From RGIG4140 sp045532865 (GTDB lineage: Bacteria > Pseudomonadota > Alphaproteobacteria > CAAHEQ01 > UBA3637): 16,133 nucleotides of DNA. The notes beneath the pieces were generated by a model that made no database searches, was not told the DNA's origin, and was given only the letters and a program-made list of their open reading frames with translations. Below, piece by piece: positions 1-8,358 of this stretch; positions within the stretch are counted from its first letter, which is position 1; each line of letters opens with the position of its first letter. A program made the translations under genes and the position numbers. The stretch covers positions 1-16,133 of the forward strand of contig JAZSGT010000027.1 of assembly GCA_045532865.1 (NCBI GenBank), written 5' to 3'.

Positions 1-1
1 T

Positions 2-1633
2 GCTTCTGTTGTACCTCAAAAGAAAATAAAGGTTAATCCATTTGTTTTTTATGTTTTGAAAGATAAAATGTGTCAATTATCCAAAGAGGATTCTTTGAAT
101 GAGTTAGTAACCCTCTTAACAAATGAAATAAATGAATTATCTGGCACTTTAAAAAAATATCAGTTTGAGGCAGAAAGGGATAGAAAAGATTTTGAAAGTA
201 AAGAAAAAGCCCCTATTGATTTAATTATGTTTTCAAAAAAAGCTTATGATATTGCCAATATGTCTGGTTATGTTGATTGGTGGTCTTGCATGGAGCCTGT
301 AGATGATGGTTGCGGTGAGTATGGTTATATGCTTTCTTATATTGGAAGAGGGGCAATCGTTGCCTATGGATATAATTCAAAAAATCCTTATAAAGCAATT
401 TCTAGAATTCTTTTAAAACCATTTTATGGAGCAAATGATTCAACTCATGTTTTTTATAATCAAGACAATATTTATGGACGTTTTTCATTTGAATTTAAAG
501 ATGTTGTTTCAAAAATAGCCGAAGAAGTTTTTGATAACAGAAATGAAAATGAACCATTTTACAGGCAACCACATCAATTTTATTCTCCAACATGGCGTTG
601 TGCAATACAAAACACGGATGTGGAAAGTTGGTTAACCAATTATGGTATCAATGTTGAAAAACAAAAGACTGCGCTTGTTATTCAAAAAGGTATTAGTTTA
701 AATGATTTAAAATTAAAAACATTACCAAACTTTTCAAACTATATCGTACCACGTTTCGATTGTTACAACAATCCTCTTGAGAGTTTGAAAAATTCACCAT
801 CAGTTGTTTCTTATGATTTTGATGCATTTTGTACACTCATTAAATCGCTAGAGGGAGGTCCAAAATGTGTTGGGGATAAGTATAACGTTGATTACTGCCC
901 CGAACTTGTCACTTTAAAAGGATTAGCAAAAAAAGTTGGTTCATTTTCAGCTAAAAATTGCAAAAATTTAAAAAGATTAGAAGCTGAAAATACAATTGTT
1001 AAAAGTTCCTTTTGTATTGTGGGAGCTAAAAACCTTAAAAGTTTAATTGGGTGTCCTAAAAAAATTGGTGGAAATCTTTCGTTTTCTCTTAATCATTTAG
1101 GTATGCTGGATGAATTGCCTGAGGTGCAGGGTAATATTTTATGCCATGCAAGCAAAGCTTTTAAAATTCCAAAAGAAGGCGTTATTCTTGCGGAAAATAA
1201 TCCAAAAGTTAAATTTGTGTATCCATTGTTTAAGCAAGAAGGACGCCTTTACAACTTCTTTAACTTGCCAGAAAATTTTGTTGTCAAACAAAATATTTTA
1301 ATAGATTGGGATACAGAATATAGGGATGAACTACCCAATTTAAGTGGTGTTATCGTTGATGGGAATATCTCTTTTGCAAGAGGGTTCAAACTTTCGCATT
1401 GGAAATGGAAGCCAAAAAAATTGACTGGTTATTTAAATACAGAAGGAATAACAGATACATCTGTTCCTGAAGAGTTATTTTCTTTCACAACGGATACTTC
1501 AAAAGGTGTTGTGAAAGATGTTGACTCTCGCAATCTAAACAGTAAGAGCGATGATTTGAAAAAAGAAAAAATCATTACACAAAAAAATAAAAACAAAGGA
1601 TATTATATTTCTTTTGAAAATCAACATTGTTAA
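2..1633 (+). CDS. Repeat-containing hypothetical protein, 5'-partial
   Basis: I do not recognise this protein. The frame stays open from the TTG at 56 back to the window edge (A-S-V-V-P-Q-K-K upstream), and neither that TTG nor the ATG at 68 has a well-placed Shine-Dalgarno site, so the gene probably starts outside the window. The visible part is about 543 residues. An N-terminal segment rich in K/E is followed by a Trp/Tyr-rich region (roughly residues 55-220 counted from the TTG). Then come irregular repeats of the form SLxGxPKxVGxx at about 264 and 329, with degenerate copies (CPELVTLKGLAKKVGSF) between them. Such repeats resemble the leucine-rich-like SLEGCPKKVGG units of phage and accessory proteins (inference). 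The C-terminal 50 residues are Lys/Asn-rich and low in complexity. There is no signal peptide or membrane segment in the visible part. It is not coupled to infA, which has its own promoter. Function unknown. Confidence 0.7.
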   Translation, partial: ASVVPQKKIKVNPFVFYVLKDKMCQLSKEDSLNELVTLLTNEINELSGTLKKYQFEAERDRKDFESKEKAPIDLIMFSKKAYDIANMSGYVDWWSCMEPVDDGCGEYGYMLSYIGRGAIVAYGYNSKNPYKAISRILLKPFYGANDSTHVFYNQDNIYGRFSFEFKDVVSKIAEEVFDNRNENEPFYRQPHQFYSPTWRCAIQNTDVESWLTNYGINVEKQKTALVIQKGISLNDLKLKTLPNFSNYIVPRFDCYNNPLESLKNSPSVVSYDFDAFCTLIKSLEGGPKCVGDKYNVDYCPELVTLKGLAKKVGSFSAKNCKNLKRLEAENTIVKSSFCIVGAKNLKSLIGCPKKIGGNLSFSLNHLGMLDELPEVQGNILCHASKAFKIPKEGVILAENNPKVKFVYPLFKQEGRLYNFFNLPENFVVKQNILIDWDTEYRDELPNLSGVIVDGNISFARGFKLSHWKWKPKKLTGYLNTEGITDTSVPEELFSFTTDTSKGVVKDVDSRNLNSKSDDLKKEKIITQKNKNKGYYISFENQHC

Positions 1634-1714
1634 AATATTGATGTTTTGTATTTTTTATATAAATGAAAATAGAGTAATGACCGTATAATTTGACTGATTA
1701 TAAAGCATTTTTTC

Positions 1715-1743
1715 TTGATTTTTTCAAAAAAAGAAAATATAAT
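1715..1743 (+). promoter_or_regulatory. Promoter of the infA cluster
   Basis: The -35 box TTGATT is at 1715-1720 and a perfect -10 TATAAT is at 1738-1743, separated by 17 bases. The predicted transcript start is near 1750, leaving a leader of about 27 bases before the infA start with AGGAG at 1765-1769. It separates infA from the upstream repeat-protein gene. Confidence 0.8.
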
Positions 1744-1776
1744 ACCCTCGTTTATTAAATTTTTAGGAGTTTTTTT

Positions 1777-1998
1777 ATGGCAAAAGAAGAAGTTTTGCAA
1801 TTTACAGGAACAGTTACAGAAGCTTTACCAAATGCGATGTTTCGTGTGACACTTGAAAATGGTCATGAAATTATTGCACATACATCTGGTAAAATGCGTA
1901 AGTTCCGTATTCGCGTCATGGTCGGTGATAAGGTTGAAATTGAAATGACACCTTATGATTTGACAAAAGGACGTATTGCATTTAGACACAAAGCTTAG
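1777..1998 (+). CDS. infA: Translation initiation factor IF-1
   Basis: IF-1 binds the A site of the 30S subunit during initiation, together with IF-2 and IF-3. The 73-residue product is essentially family length (about 72) and is a single S1/OB-fold domain. The family core is clear: FTGTVTEALPNAMFRVTLENG, then HEIIAHTSGKMRKFRIRVMVGDKVEIEMTPYDLTKGRI. The K/R-rich centre (KMRKFRIRV) is the RNA-binding surface. The MAKEE start and TKGRI ending match alphaproteobacterial IF-1. AGGAG lies 7 bases before the ATG, and a near-consensus promoter lies just upstream. There is no terminator before the membrane-protein gene 39 bases downstream, so it is probably the first gene of a cluster that continues to uvrB. 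Confidence 0.97.
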   Translation: MAKEEVLQFTGTVTEALPNAMFRVTLENGHEIIAHTSGKMRKFRIRVMVGDKVEIEMTPYDLTKGRIAFRHKA

Positions 1999-2037
1999 TT
2001 TTTTTATATTGTTTGCTTTTGGTTAAGGGGGATTTTT

Positions 2038-3135
2038 ATGGTGACACAGCTTGGTTTATTTTTGGCTGAAGCTCTTTTAGTTTTTTGTTGTGTGCAGTGG
2101 ATAATCCCTTTTTTGCAATCCAAATCTAAAGAAGATATGACAGTTGCATCTTTTTTTAAATGGGTTGCTTTAATTTCTGGAGTAACAGTTTTAGCGGGTG
2201 TTTTTGTTGATGGTGTAATTGAAAAAACATCTATTTTTATCCCAGCAACACTTGTTGCATTAGCAACTGTTGGTGGATTTTTTTATACGCAATTTCAAGA
2301 AAAAAAACATATTCAATTTGTTTTGGTTTCTCTATTTTGTGGTGTTGGTCTTTTATTAACTCCTTTTTCTTTTGAGTTTGGTTTTTTGGCATTTTTGTAT
2401 AAGGCATTAGCATTGATTTTATGGGTTGCCTTTATTTATATGATGCAGCAGTTTGATCGTGTGTTTTTGTTTTCATTTTCTGTTTTTTCTGTTTTATTTT
2501 TAACAGTAAGTTTAATGACATCTTCTGTTTTTCCTCTGTTAAATAGTGGATTTCAATTTATGGCTTTGTCAATTTTAGTCGTTTTGGGGATGATGGCTTT
2601 TTTGTGGAAGAAAATAGGGATTTTTCTTCAAGGGCCGTCTTTTGTGTTTTTTATGGCGTACATAATTGGATATATTGGATATTATTTAGCAATGGCGGGT
2701 GAAGCAATTGTTCTTCCAATTTTTATTGCTTACGAGTTATTAGAAATAATGCTTGCTCTTTGTATGAATTTCTATTTGCACCGAAAGCTGTTACCAATTG
2801 AAGTTCCTTTTTTGATTGAAAAAGCAATTATGACAGGGAAGGATGTTGGAAAAGTGATTAAAAAGATTTTTTCAATTTCATTCTTTTTTGCAATGCTAGC
2901 ATTGATTAGTGCATATATATTACGCAAAAATATCAGTGTAATGGGTATTCAAAATATCCAAGTTATGTACCTGTTTGCTGTGATTTTATTATTTCAAACA
3001 TATTTGGTTTTAACAACTTGGGGACAACCAAAAGTTGAGTTTAAGAATTTATTTAAGGATATTAAAACTGAGATAAAAAAGACAAAAAAAACTTTTTTAA
3101 ATAAAGAAAAACCTTCATCAAAAAAGAAAAAATAA
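2038..3135 (+). CDS. Polytopic membrane protein of unknown function
   Basis: This is a 365-residue, very hydrophobic protein with about ten membrane segments (approximately 5-24, 38-57, 66-84, 92-110, 116-137, 142-162, 172-189, 201-219, 223-245, 278-295 and 308-327). It ends in a strongly basic cytoplasmic tail (KKKK). The start has an AAGGGGGA Shine-Dalgarno 5 bases upstream. It lies between infA and uvrB, 11 bases before uvrB, so it is probably co-transcribed. No catalytic motif is recognisable. The order of segments (an LLxxL-rich helix near 232-245 followed by a basic H-R-K-LLP loop; LW near 128 followed by QQFD) vaguely recalls the MraY/WecA polyprenyl-phosphate transferase fold, but the conserved Asp pairs and histidines are absent. 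If related, it would be a non-catalytic derivative. This is a weak inference only. Confidence 0.85.
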   Translation: MVTQLGLFLAEALLVFCCVQWIIPFLQSKSKEDMTVASFFKWVALISGVTVLAGVFVDGVIEKTSIFIPATLVALATVGGFFYTQFQEKKHIQFVLVSLFCGVGLLLTPFSFEFGFLAFLYKALALILWVAFIYMMQQFDRVFLFSFSVFSVLFLTVSLMTSSVFPLLNSGFQFMALSILVVLGMMAFLWKKIGIFLQGPSFVFFMAYIIGYIGYYLAMAGEAIVLPIFIAYELLEIMLALCMNFYLHRKLLPIEVPFLIEKAIMTGKDVGKVIKKIFSISFFFAMLALISAYILRKNISVMGIQNIQVMYLFAVILLFQTYLVLTTWGQPKVEFKNLFKDIKTEIKKTKKTFLNKEKPSSKKKK

Positions 3136-3146
3136 AAGGATTTTAA

Positions 3147-5165
3147 ATGATACCACTTTATGAAAAACCTGAATTGATGGGGGATGCGGGATTTGTTTTA
3201 AAATCAAAATATAAACCAGCCGGAGATCAGCCTCAAGCAATTAAAGAATTGGTTGAAGGATTGAAACGAGAGGAAAAAAATCAAGTTTTGTTGGGAATTA
3301 CAGGGTCCGGCAAAACATTTACAATGGCGCATATTATTAATGAAATGCAACGACCTGCTCTGATTTTGGCGCACAACAAAACATTGGCTGCGCAACTTTA
3401 TGCAGAAATGAAAACTTTTTTCCCAGAAAATGCTGTGGAATATTTTGTTTCTTATTATGATTATTATCAGCCGGAAGCTTATATTCCAAAAACAGATACA
3501 TATATTGAAAAAGATTCTGCAATTAATGAGCAAATTGATAGATTGCGTCACGCTGCTACGCGACATATTTTGGAACGAAGAGATGTGATTATTGTTTCAT
3601 CAGTTTCATGTATTTACGGTTTGGGATCGGCTGAATCATATTCATCAATGGCTTTTCAGTTAAAAAAAGAAGAAACCATTGATTTAAATGAAATTACAAA
3701 ACGTTTGGTGGAACTGCAATATAAAAGAAACGATATAGCTTTTGAACGAGGTTCTTTTCGTTTAAATGGAGATGTTTTAGATATATTCCCTTCACACTAC
3801 GAAGATTTGGCGTGGCGTGTTTATTTGTTTGGTGATGAGATTGAAAAGATTTGTGAATTTGATCCTTTAACTGGTAAGACAAAAATAGAATTAAAAGATA
3901 TTACTATTTTCCCTGCCAGTCACTATGTAACACCAAGACCAGCGCTTTCTCAAGCAATTAAAACAATTAAAGAAGAGTTAAAAGAAACGGTTGACTTTTT
4001 TAAAGAAAATTCAAAATTGTTAGAAATGGAACGTATTTCTTCAAGAACGAGATACGATTTAGAGATGTTAGAAGCAACAGGTTCTTGCAAAGGGATTGAA
4101 AATTATTCCAGACATTTAACAGGGAGAAAAGCGGGGGAGGCTCCTCCAACATTATTTGAATATCTTCCTTCTGATGCGCTTGTTTTTATTGATGAAAGTC
4201 ATGTAACAATTCCACAAATTGGAGCTATGTATCGAGGGGACTTTGCAAGAAAATCTGTTCTTTCAGAATATGGTTTTCGTTTGCCAAGTTGTAAAGATAA
4301 TAGACCTCTTAAGTTTGAAGAGTGGAATGAGATGCGTCCTAAAACAATTTTTGTTTCTGCAACTCCTGGACCATTTGAACTGGAACAAACAAAAGGTGTT
4401 TTTACAGAACAAATTATCAGACCAACGGGTTTGTTAGACCCAGAATGTGTGGTTCGTCCTGTTGCAACGCAGGTAGAAGATTTGCTCTTTGAGTGTCAAG
4501 AAATTGCCAAAAAAGGTGGTCGAGTTTTAGTAACCACTTTGACAAAAAAGATGGCTGAAGATTTAACTGATTATTTTTCAGAAAATGGAGTGAAGGTTCG
4601 TTATTTGCATTCAGATATTGATACATTGGAACGTATTCAGATTATCAGGGATTTAAGGTTGGGTATATTTGATGTTTTGGTTGGTATCAACTTGTTAAGA
4701 GAGGGGTTGGATATCCCTGAAGTTGAACTTGTTGCTATTTTAGATGCTGATAAAGAGGGGTTTTTACGTTCAACAACTTCACTTATCCAAACAATTGGAC
4801 GTGCTGCGAGGAATGTAAATGGACGAGTTATTTTATATGCAGATAAAATTACAAAATCAATTGATGCAGCTTTAACGGAAACAAACAGACGACGACAAAA
4901 ACAAATTGAATTTAACAAAGAGCATAATATTCAGCCAAAAGGGATTAAAAAAGATATCCCTGATTTGATACAAGATTTTAATGATTTGGTAGGGGGCTCG
5001 CAGGAAAAAGCATCTTCAATGGATATTGAAAAAGAGGCTTCATTGTCTATTGAGCAACTTAAAAAACAAATGAAAGAAGCTGCAGAAGCTCTTAATTTTG
5101 AAGAGGCTGCTCAGATAAGAGACCGACTTAGAAAATTAGAACAGTTAGCAGTACAAGATCTTTAA
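3147..5165 (+). CDS. uvrB: Excinuclease ABC subunit B
   Basis: UvrB is the damage-verifying helicase-like subunit of nucleotide excision repair. It is loaded by UvrA and then recruits UvrC for incision. At 672 residues it matches the E. coli length. Visible motifs are Walker A GITGSGKT at 50-57, the beta-hairpin YYDYYQPEAYIP at 103-114 that inserts between the DNA strands, the DESH Walker B box at 349-352, helicase motif VI QTIGRAARN at 548-556, and the C-terminal UVR motif (about 634-668, with FEEAAQIRDRLRKLE) that contacts UvrC. AAAGGA precedes the ATG. The gene sits 11 bases after the membrane-protein gene and directly ahead of the hydrolase gene. No obvious GTTC-N7-GTTC SOS box was seen in its short upstream gap, so LexA control is not apparent locally. 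Confidence 0.98.
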   Translation: MIPLYEKPELMGDAGFVLKSKYKPAGDQPQAIKELVEGLKREEKNQVLLGITGSGKTFTMAHIINEMQRPALILAHNKTLAAQLYAEMKTFFPENAVEYFVSYYDYYQPEAYIPKTDTYIEKDSAINEQIDRLRHAATRHILERRDVIIVSSVSCIYGLGSAESYSSMAFQLKKEETIDLNEITKRLVELQYKRNDIAFERGSFRLNGDVLDIFPSHYEDLAWRVYLFGDEIEKICEFDPLTGKTKIELKDITIFPASHYVTPRPALSQAIKTIKEELKETVDFFKENSKLLEMERISSRTRYDLEMLEATGSCKGIENYSRHLTGRKAGEAPPTLFEYLPSDALVFIDESHVTIPQIGAMYRGDFARKSVLSEYGFRLPSCKDNRPLKFEEWNEMRPKTIFVSATPGPFELEQTKGVFTEQIIRPTGLLDPECVVRPVATQVEDLLFECQEIAKKGGRVLVTTLTKKMAEDLTDYFSENGVKVRYLHSDIDTLERIQIIRDLRLGIFDVLVGINLLREGLDIPEVELVAILDADKEGFLRSTTSLIQTIGRAARNVNGRVILYADKITKSIDAALTETNRRRQKQIEFNKEHNIQPKGIKKDIPDLIQDFNDLVGGSQEKASSMDIEKEASLSIEQLKKQMKEAAEALNFEEAAQIRDRLRKLEQLAVQDL

Positions 5166-5180
5166 GGGATGTGTTTCATA

Positions 5181-6011
5181 ATGTTGAATGTGACTCAAAA
5201 AATAATTATTTTTATATGTGTTTGCTTGTTGGTTTATATTCCATTTTTAGGGGTATTATACGCTTTTCAACATAAAATAATATATCATCCTAATCCTATT
5301 AAACCTGATGTGGCCGAAATTCAAAAAGAGATGCCAGGCGTGCAAGAAGTTTCTTATATATTGCCAACGGGGAAACAGTTATATGCTTGGTATTTTGAGT
5401 CTAAAAAGACAAACAAATTAGTTGTTTTTTTTCATGGGAATACGGGTAATTTGGCTTTTAATTCCAAAAGGCTTTCTTATTTTGCTAAAATGGGTTTTTC
5501 AGTTTTAATGCCAGAATATGAAGGTTTTGGAGGAATTAAAGGTAGTTTGAGGCAATTTGAATTAGAGCGTGATGCAAAGACAGCTTTGCAATGGGCGTTA
5601 AGTAAAGGGTATAAGGAACAAGATATTATTATTTATGGACATTCACTTGGAACATATGTGGCTCTCTATGCGTCAAAATTTATGAATGAAGAAAAAAATC
5701 CAGTTTACATGACAATACTCGAAGCTCCTTTTTATTCTCTTATTGATATGGGGAAAAATATGTTCGGTAATTTTGTTCCATTAACTTTGTTGATGAAGGA
5801 TACGTATCCTTCAATGGATATTGTTGGAAAAATAAACACACAGCTGGTGATCGGCCATGGAAAAGAAGATGAGGTTATTCCCTATGCTCAAGGTGTTAAG
5901 CTATTTGAAAGTGCAAAACATCCCAAAACATTTTTTTCATCAGATTTAGCTGATCACAATAATTTACCTGAAAATGGGTTTATAGAAGCTGTTTTGGCAG
6001 GGGTTAAATAA
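5181..6011 (+). CDS. Membrane-anchored alpha/beta hydrolase (ABHD13/Bem46-like)
   Basis: This is a serine hydrolase of the alpha/beta-hydrolase fold; its substrate is unknown. From the Met at 5181 it has 276 residues, with an N-terminal membrane anchor (about 8-29). Next is the FQHKIIYHPNP linker typical of this family, then oxyanion-loop HGN (85-87), nucleophile elbow GHSLG (Ser155), acid HGKEDE (Asp230) and catalytic ADHNN (His259). The triad is complete, so it is probably active, with the domain held at the inner membrane. An in-frame ATG at 5169 would add four residues, but AAGGG abuts that codon too closely. The ATG at 5181 is better, though its spacing is long. It follows uvrB by 15 bases and is probably the last gene of the infA-uvrB cluster. 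Confidence 0.88.
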   Translation: MLNVTQKIIIFICVCLLVYIPFLGVLYAFQHKIIYHPNPIKPDVAEIQKEMPGVQEVSYILPTGKQLYAWYFESKKTNKLVVFFHGNTGNLAFNSKRLSYFAKMGFSVLMPEYEGFGGIKGSLRQFELERDAKTALQWALSKGYKEQDIIIYGHSLGTYVALYASKFMNEEKNPVYMTILEAPFYSLIDMGKNMFGNFVPLTLLMKDTYPSMDIVGKINTQLVIGHGKEDEVIPYAQGVKLFESAKHPKTFFSSDLADHNNLPENGFIEAVLAGVK

Positions 6012-6019
6012 TAAAAGGC

Positions 6020-6071
6020 TTGACGAACAGTATAATATTTTCTAAACTCCTTTTATAAGCTATGAAGGGGT
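6020..6071 (+). promoter_or_regulatory. Putative ptsP promoter and leader hairpin
   Basis: The 66-base gap before ptsP holds TTGACG (6020-6025), a sequence common as an alphaproteobacterial -35. A 17-base gap leads to TAAACT (6043-6048, 4 of 6). A perfect TATAAT at 6031-6036 has no good -35. Downstream, ACTCCTT (6046-6052) can pair with AAGGGGT (6065-6071, one T-G wobble), which contains the ptsP Shine-Dalgarno site. The true start site is ambiguous. Confidence 0.4.
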
Positions 6072-6077
6072 CTGAAG

Positions 6078-8345
6078 ATGGGTGTTTTACCACGTCACTT
6101 AACTAAAAAAACTTCACAAGAAAAAGAAACGCAAAATGTTTTGCGTTTGTTGAAAAAAACAATTAAACAAAAGCTGAGTGTTGAAGAAAAAATCAAACAG
6201 ATTACAAAGCTTACAGCTCAAGAATTACAAGTGGAAGCTTGTTCTTTTTATATCATTAGACCAGGAGAAGTTTTGGAGCTTTATGCGACGTATGGCCTTG
6301 ATGAAAAAGCAGTTCATGAAACATATTTACGCATTGGAGAAGGGTTGAATGGTGAGGTTGCTTTAACACGCAAACCATTACTGGTTTCAAATGTTTGGAA
6401 ACATGCTGGATTTGTTTATAAACCAGAGACAAAAGAGTTGAATTTAAATTCTTTTGCTGCTGTTCCTGTTATTCATCAAGATGTGTTACTCGGTGTTCTA
6501 AGTCTTCAGAAAAAAGAGATATATACTTTCACAGAAAAAGAAATGGATTTTCTGGGTATTATTTCAATGTTGATTAGTGATTTGCTTTTAGGTGTTTTAA
6601 AAGAAAGTTCGGTAAAAGTTGCTTCTGGTAGGCAATATAAAAAAATGGATGTTGTTACCCTTATTCAAGGGTTAGCTATTGGAAAAGCATATGTCCACAA
6701 AAGAGTTGTTTTTGAAAATATTTTATCGCTGGATAAACATCGGGAACAAAAAAAGTTAATTTCAGCAATTAGGAGTGTTGAGGAAGAAATTTCTCAGAAA
6801 TTGCTCATGCCTGATATTACAAGGGAACAGGCTGATATTTTCAAAACATATTTGATGTTTACAAGGGATAAAGGTTGGGCAAAAAAAATTAACAACGCTA
6901 TTTCATCAGGATTAACAGCGCAAGCAAGTATTCAAAAGGTTCTTAATGAAATAACAGAACGGATGAATATGCTTTCAGATCCTTATATTAAAGAGCGTAT
7001 TCATGATTTTCAAGATTTAGCTAACAGAATTATTAGGCATTTACATGGGAAACAAGCTCCTTCAAAAAAAATGCCTCGTAATTCAATCTTGGTTGCAAAA
7101 AGTTTAGGCCCTGTTGAATTATTAGATTATGATTTATCAAAAATCAAAGCTATTGTATTAGAAGAAGGTTCTCAAACCATGCACATGACTATTGTGGCAA
7201 GGTCTTTGAATATACCTGTGGTGTCTGGAATTAAAGATATTTCTAATAGCATATTAAATGAGGATGTTTTAGCTGTTGATGCAACGAACGGTTTTTTGTA
7301 TATTAACCCCTCAGATGAAGTTTTAGATGATTTTGATGAGCGTTTAAAAACATATCGCAGGCAACAAGCTCAATATTTACCTTTAAAACATTTGCCAAGC
7401 GAAACAAAAGATAATGTTTATATTTCTTTAAATATCAATGCTGGCCTCCCTTCTGATATTGCAAATACAAAGAGTTTTTCATATGATGGTATTGGACTTT
7501 ATCGGACTGAGTTGCCATTTATGTCTGCCCAACAATTGCCAGATGCAAAAGAACAAACTCAAATTTATAAAAAAGTATTTGATGAAGTAGGGAAAAAACC
7601 TGTTATTTTCAGAACATTAGATATAGGTTCTGATAAAATTCTTCCTTATTTTGAAAATAAAAAAGAGGAAAACCCAGCAATGGGTTGGCGTTCGATTCGT
7701 ATTACATTGGATCGTCGTATTATTTTAAAAACACAATTGCGTGCGTTTATTCGAGCAGCTGCAGGGCGTGAATTGAAAATAATGTTCCCAATGATTACAA
7801 CGATAGAAGAGTTAAGAGAAGCAAAAAAACTTTTTTATCTTGAAATTGAAAGGGAAAAATTAAAAGGTGGTGTTGTTCCAAGGGTTATTAAAATTGGTAC
7901 AATGATAGAAGTTCCTTCACTTCTTTTTCAGTTAGATGAATTGGTTCAAGAAGTTGATTTTATATCTATTGGGACGAATGATTTAGCTCAGTTTTTCTAT
8001 GCAACTGATAGGGGAAATCCTGTGATATGGGATAGGTATGATATATTATCTTCTGTGTTTTTAAAAGCGCTTAAAAAAGTTTCAGATGCATGCAAAAAAG
8101 CAAATATTCCTTGCTCAATTTGTGGTGAAATGGCATCAAACACATTGGGGGCATTTGCATTAATTGGTATTGGTTTTACAAATTTATCTATGAATCCGGC
8201 TGCACTTGGTCCAGTTAAGGGTGTTGTTCGTACAATGGAACAAGAAAAAACATCCTTATTCATTGATAAACATTTAAATGATTCTGTAGTAAGTTTAAGA
8301 GATCTTTTAAAAGCTTATGCAACAGATCATGGTGTATTAATTTAA
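6078..8345 (+). CDS. ptsP: Nitrogen-PTS enzyme I (PEP-protein phosphotransferase, GAF type)
   Basis: EI-Ntr takes phosphate from phosphoenolpyruvate and passes it to NPr (PtsO) and on to EIIA-Ntr (PtsN). This is a regulatory chain that senses nitrogen and carbon status in the cytoplasm. The 755-residue length fits (E. coli PtsP is 748). An N-terminal GAF domain spans about 30-170. It is followed by the PEP-utiliser N-terminal domain (about 195-320) and the phosphohistidine domain with the active His369 in the TMHMTIVAR motif. A C-terminal PEP-binding barrel (about 440-735) carries GIGLYRTELPFM, the enzyme signature SIGTNDLAQFFYATDR and catalytic Cys682 in ICGEMA. All key residues are present. 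GAAGGGG lies 7 bases before the ATG. It leads a cluster with the GlmU-like gene 13 bases downstream. No ptsO or ptsN is in this window. Confidence 0.95.
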   Translation: MGVLPRHLTKKTSQEKETQNVLRLLKKTIKQKLSVEEKIKQITKLTAQELQVEACSFYIIRPGEVLELYATYGLDEKAVHETYLRIGEGLNGEVALTRKPLLVSNVWKHAGFVYKPETKELNLNSFAAVPVIHQDVLLGVLSLQKKEIYTFTEKEMDFLGIISMLISDLLLGVLKESSVKVASGRQYKKMDVVTLIQGLAIGKAYVHKRVVFENILSLDKHREQKKLISAIRSVEEEISQKLLMPDITREQADIFKTYLMFTRDKGWAKKINNAISSGLTAQASIQKVLNEITERMNMLSDPYIKERIHDFQDLANRIIRHLHGKQAPSKKMPRNSILVAKSLGPVELLDYDLSKIKAIVLEEGSQTMHMTIVARSLNIPVVSGIKDISNSILNEDVLAVDATNGFLYINPSDEVLDDFDERLKTYRRQQAQYLPLKHLPSETKDNVYISLNINAGLPSDIANTKSFSYDGIGLYRTELPFMSAQQLPDAKEQTQIYKKVFDEVGKKPVIFRTLDIGSDKILPYFENKKEENPAMGWRSIRITLDRRIILKTQLRAFIRAAAGRELKIMFPMITTIEELREAKKLFYLEIEREKLKGGVVPRVIKIGTMIEVPSLLFQLDELVQEVDFISIGTNDLAQFFYATDRGNPVIWDRYDILSSVFLKALKKVSDACKKANIPCSICGEMASNTLGAFALIGIGFTNLSMNPAALGPVKGVVRTMEQEKTSLFIDKHLNDSVVSLRDLLKAYATDHGVLI

Positions 8346-8358
8346 AAGAGAGGTAATA

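Noticed and set aside
3204..4918. Several minus-strand ORFs of 60-120 codons inside uvrB
   Set aside because: They are shadows of a highly conserved gene on the plus strand, without ribosome sites or recognisable domains.
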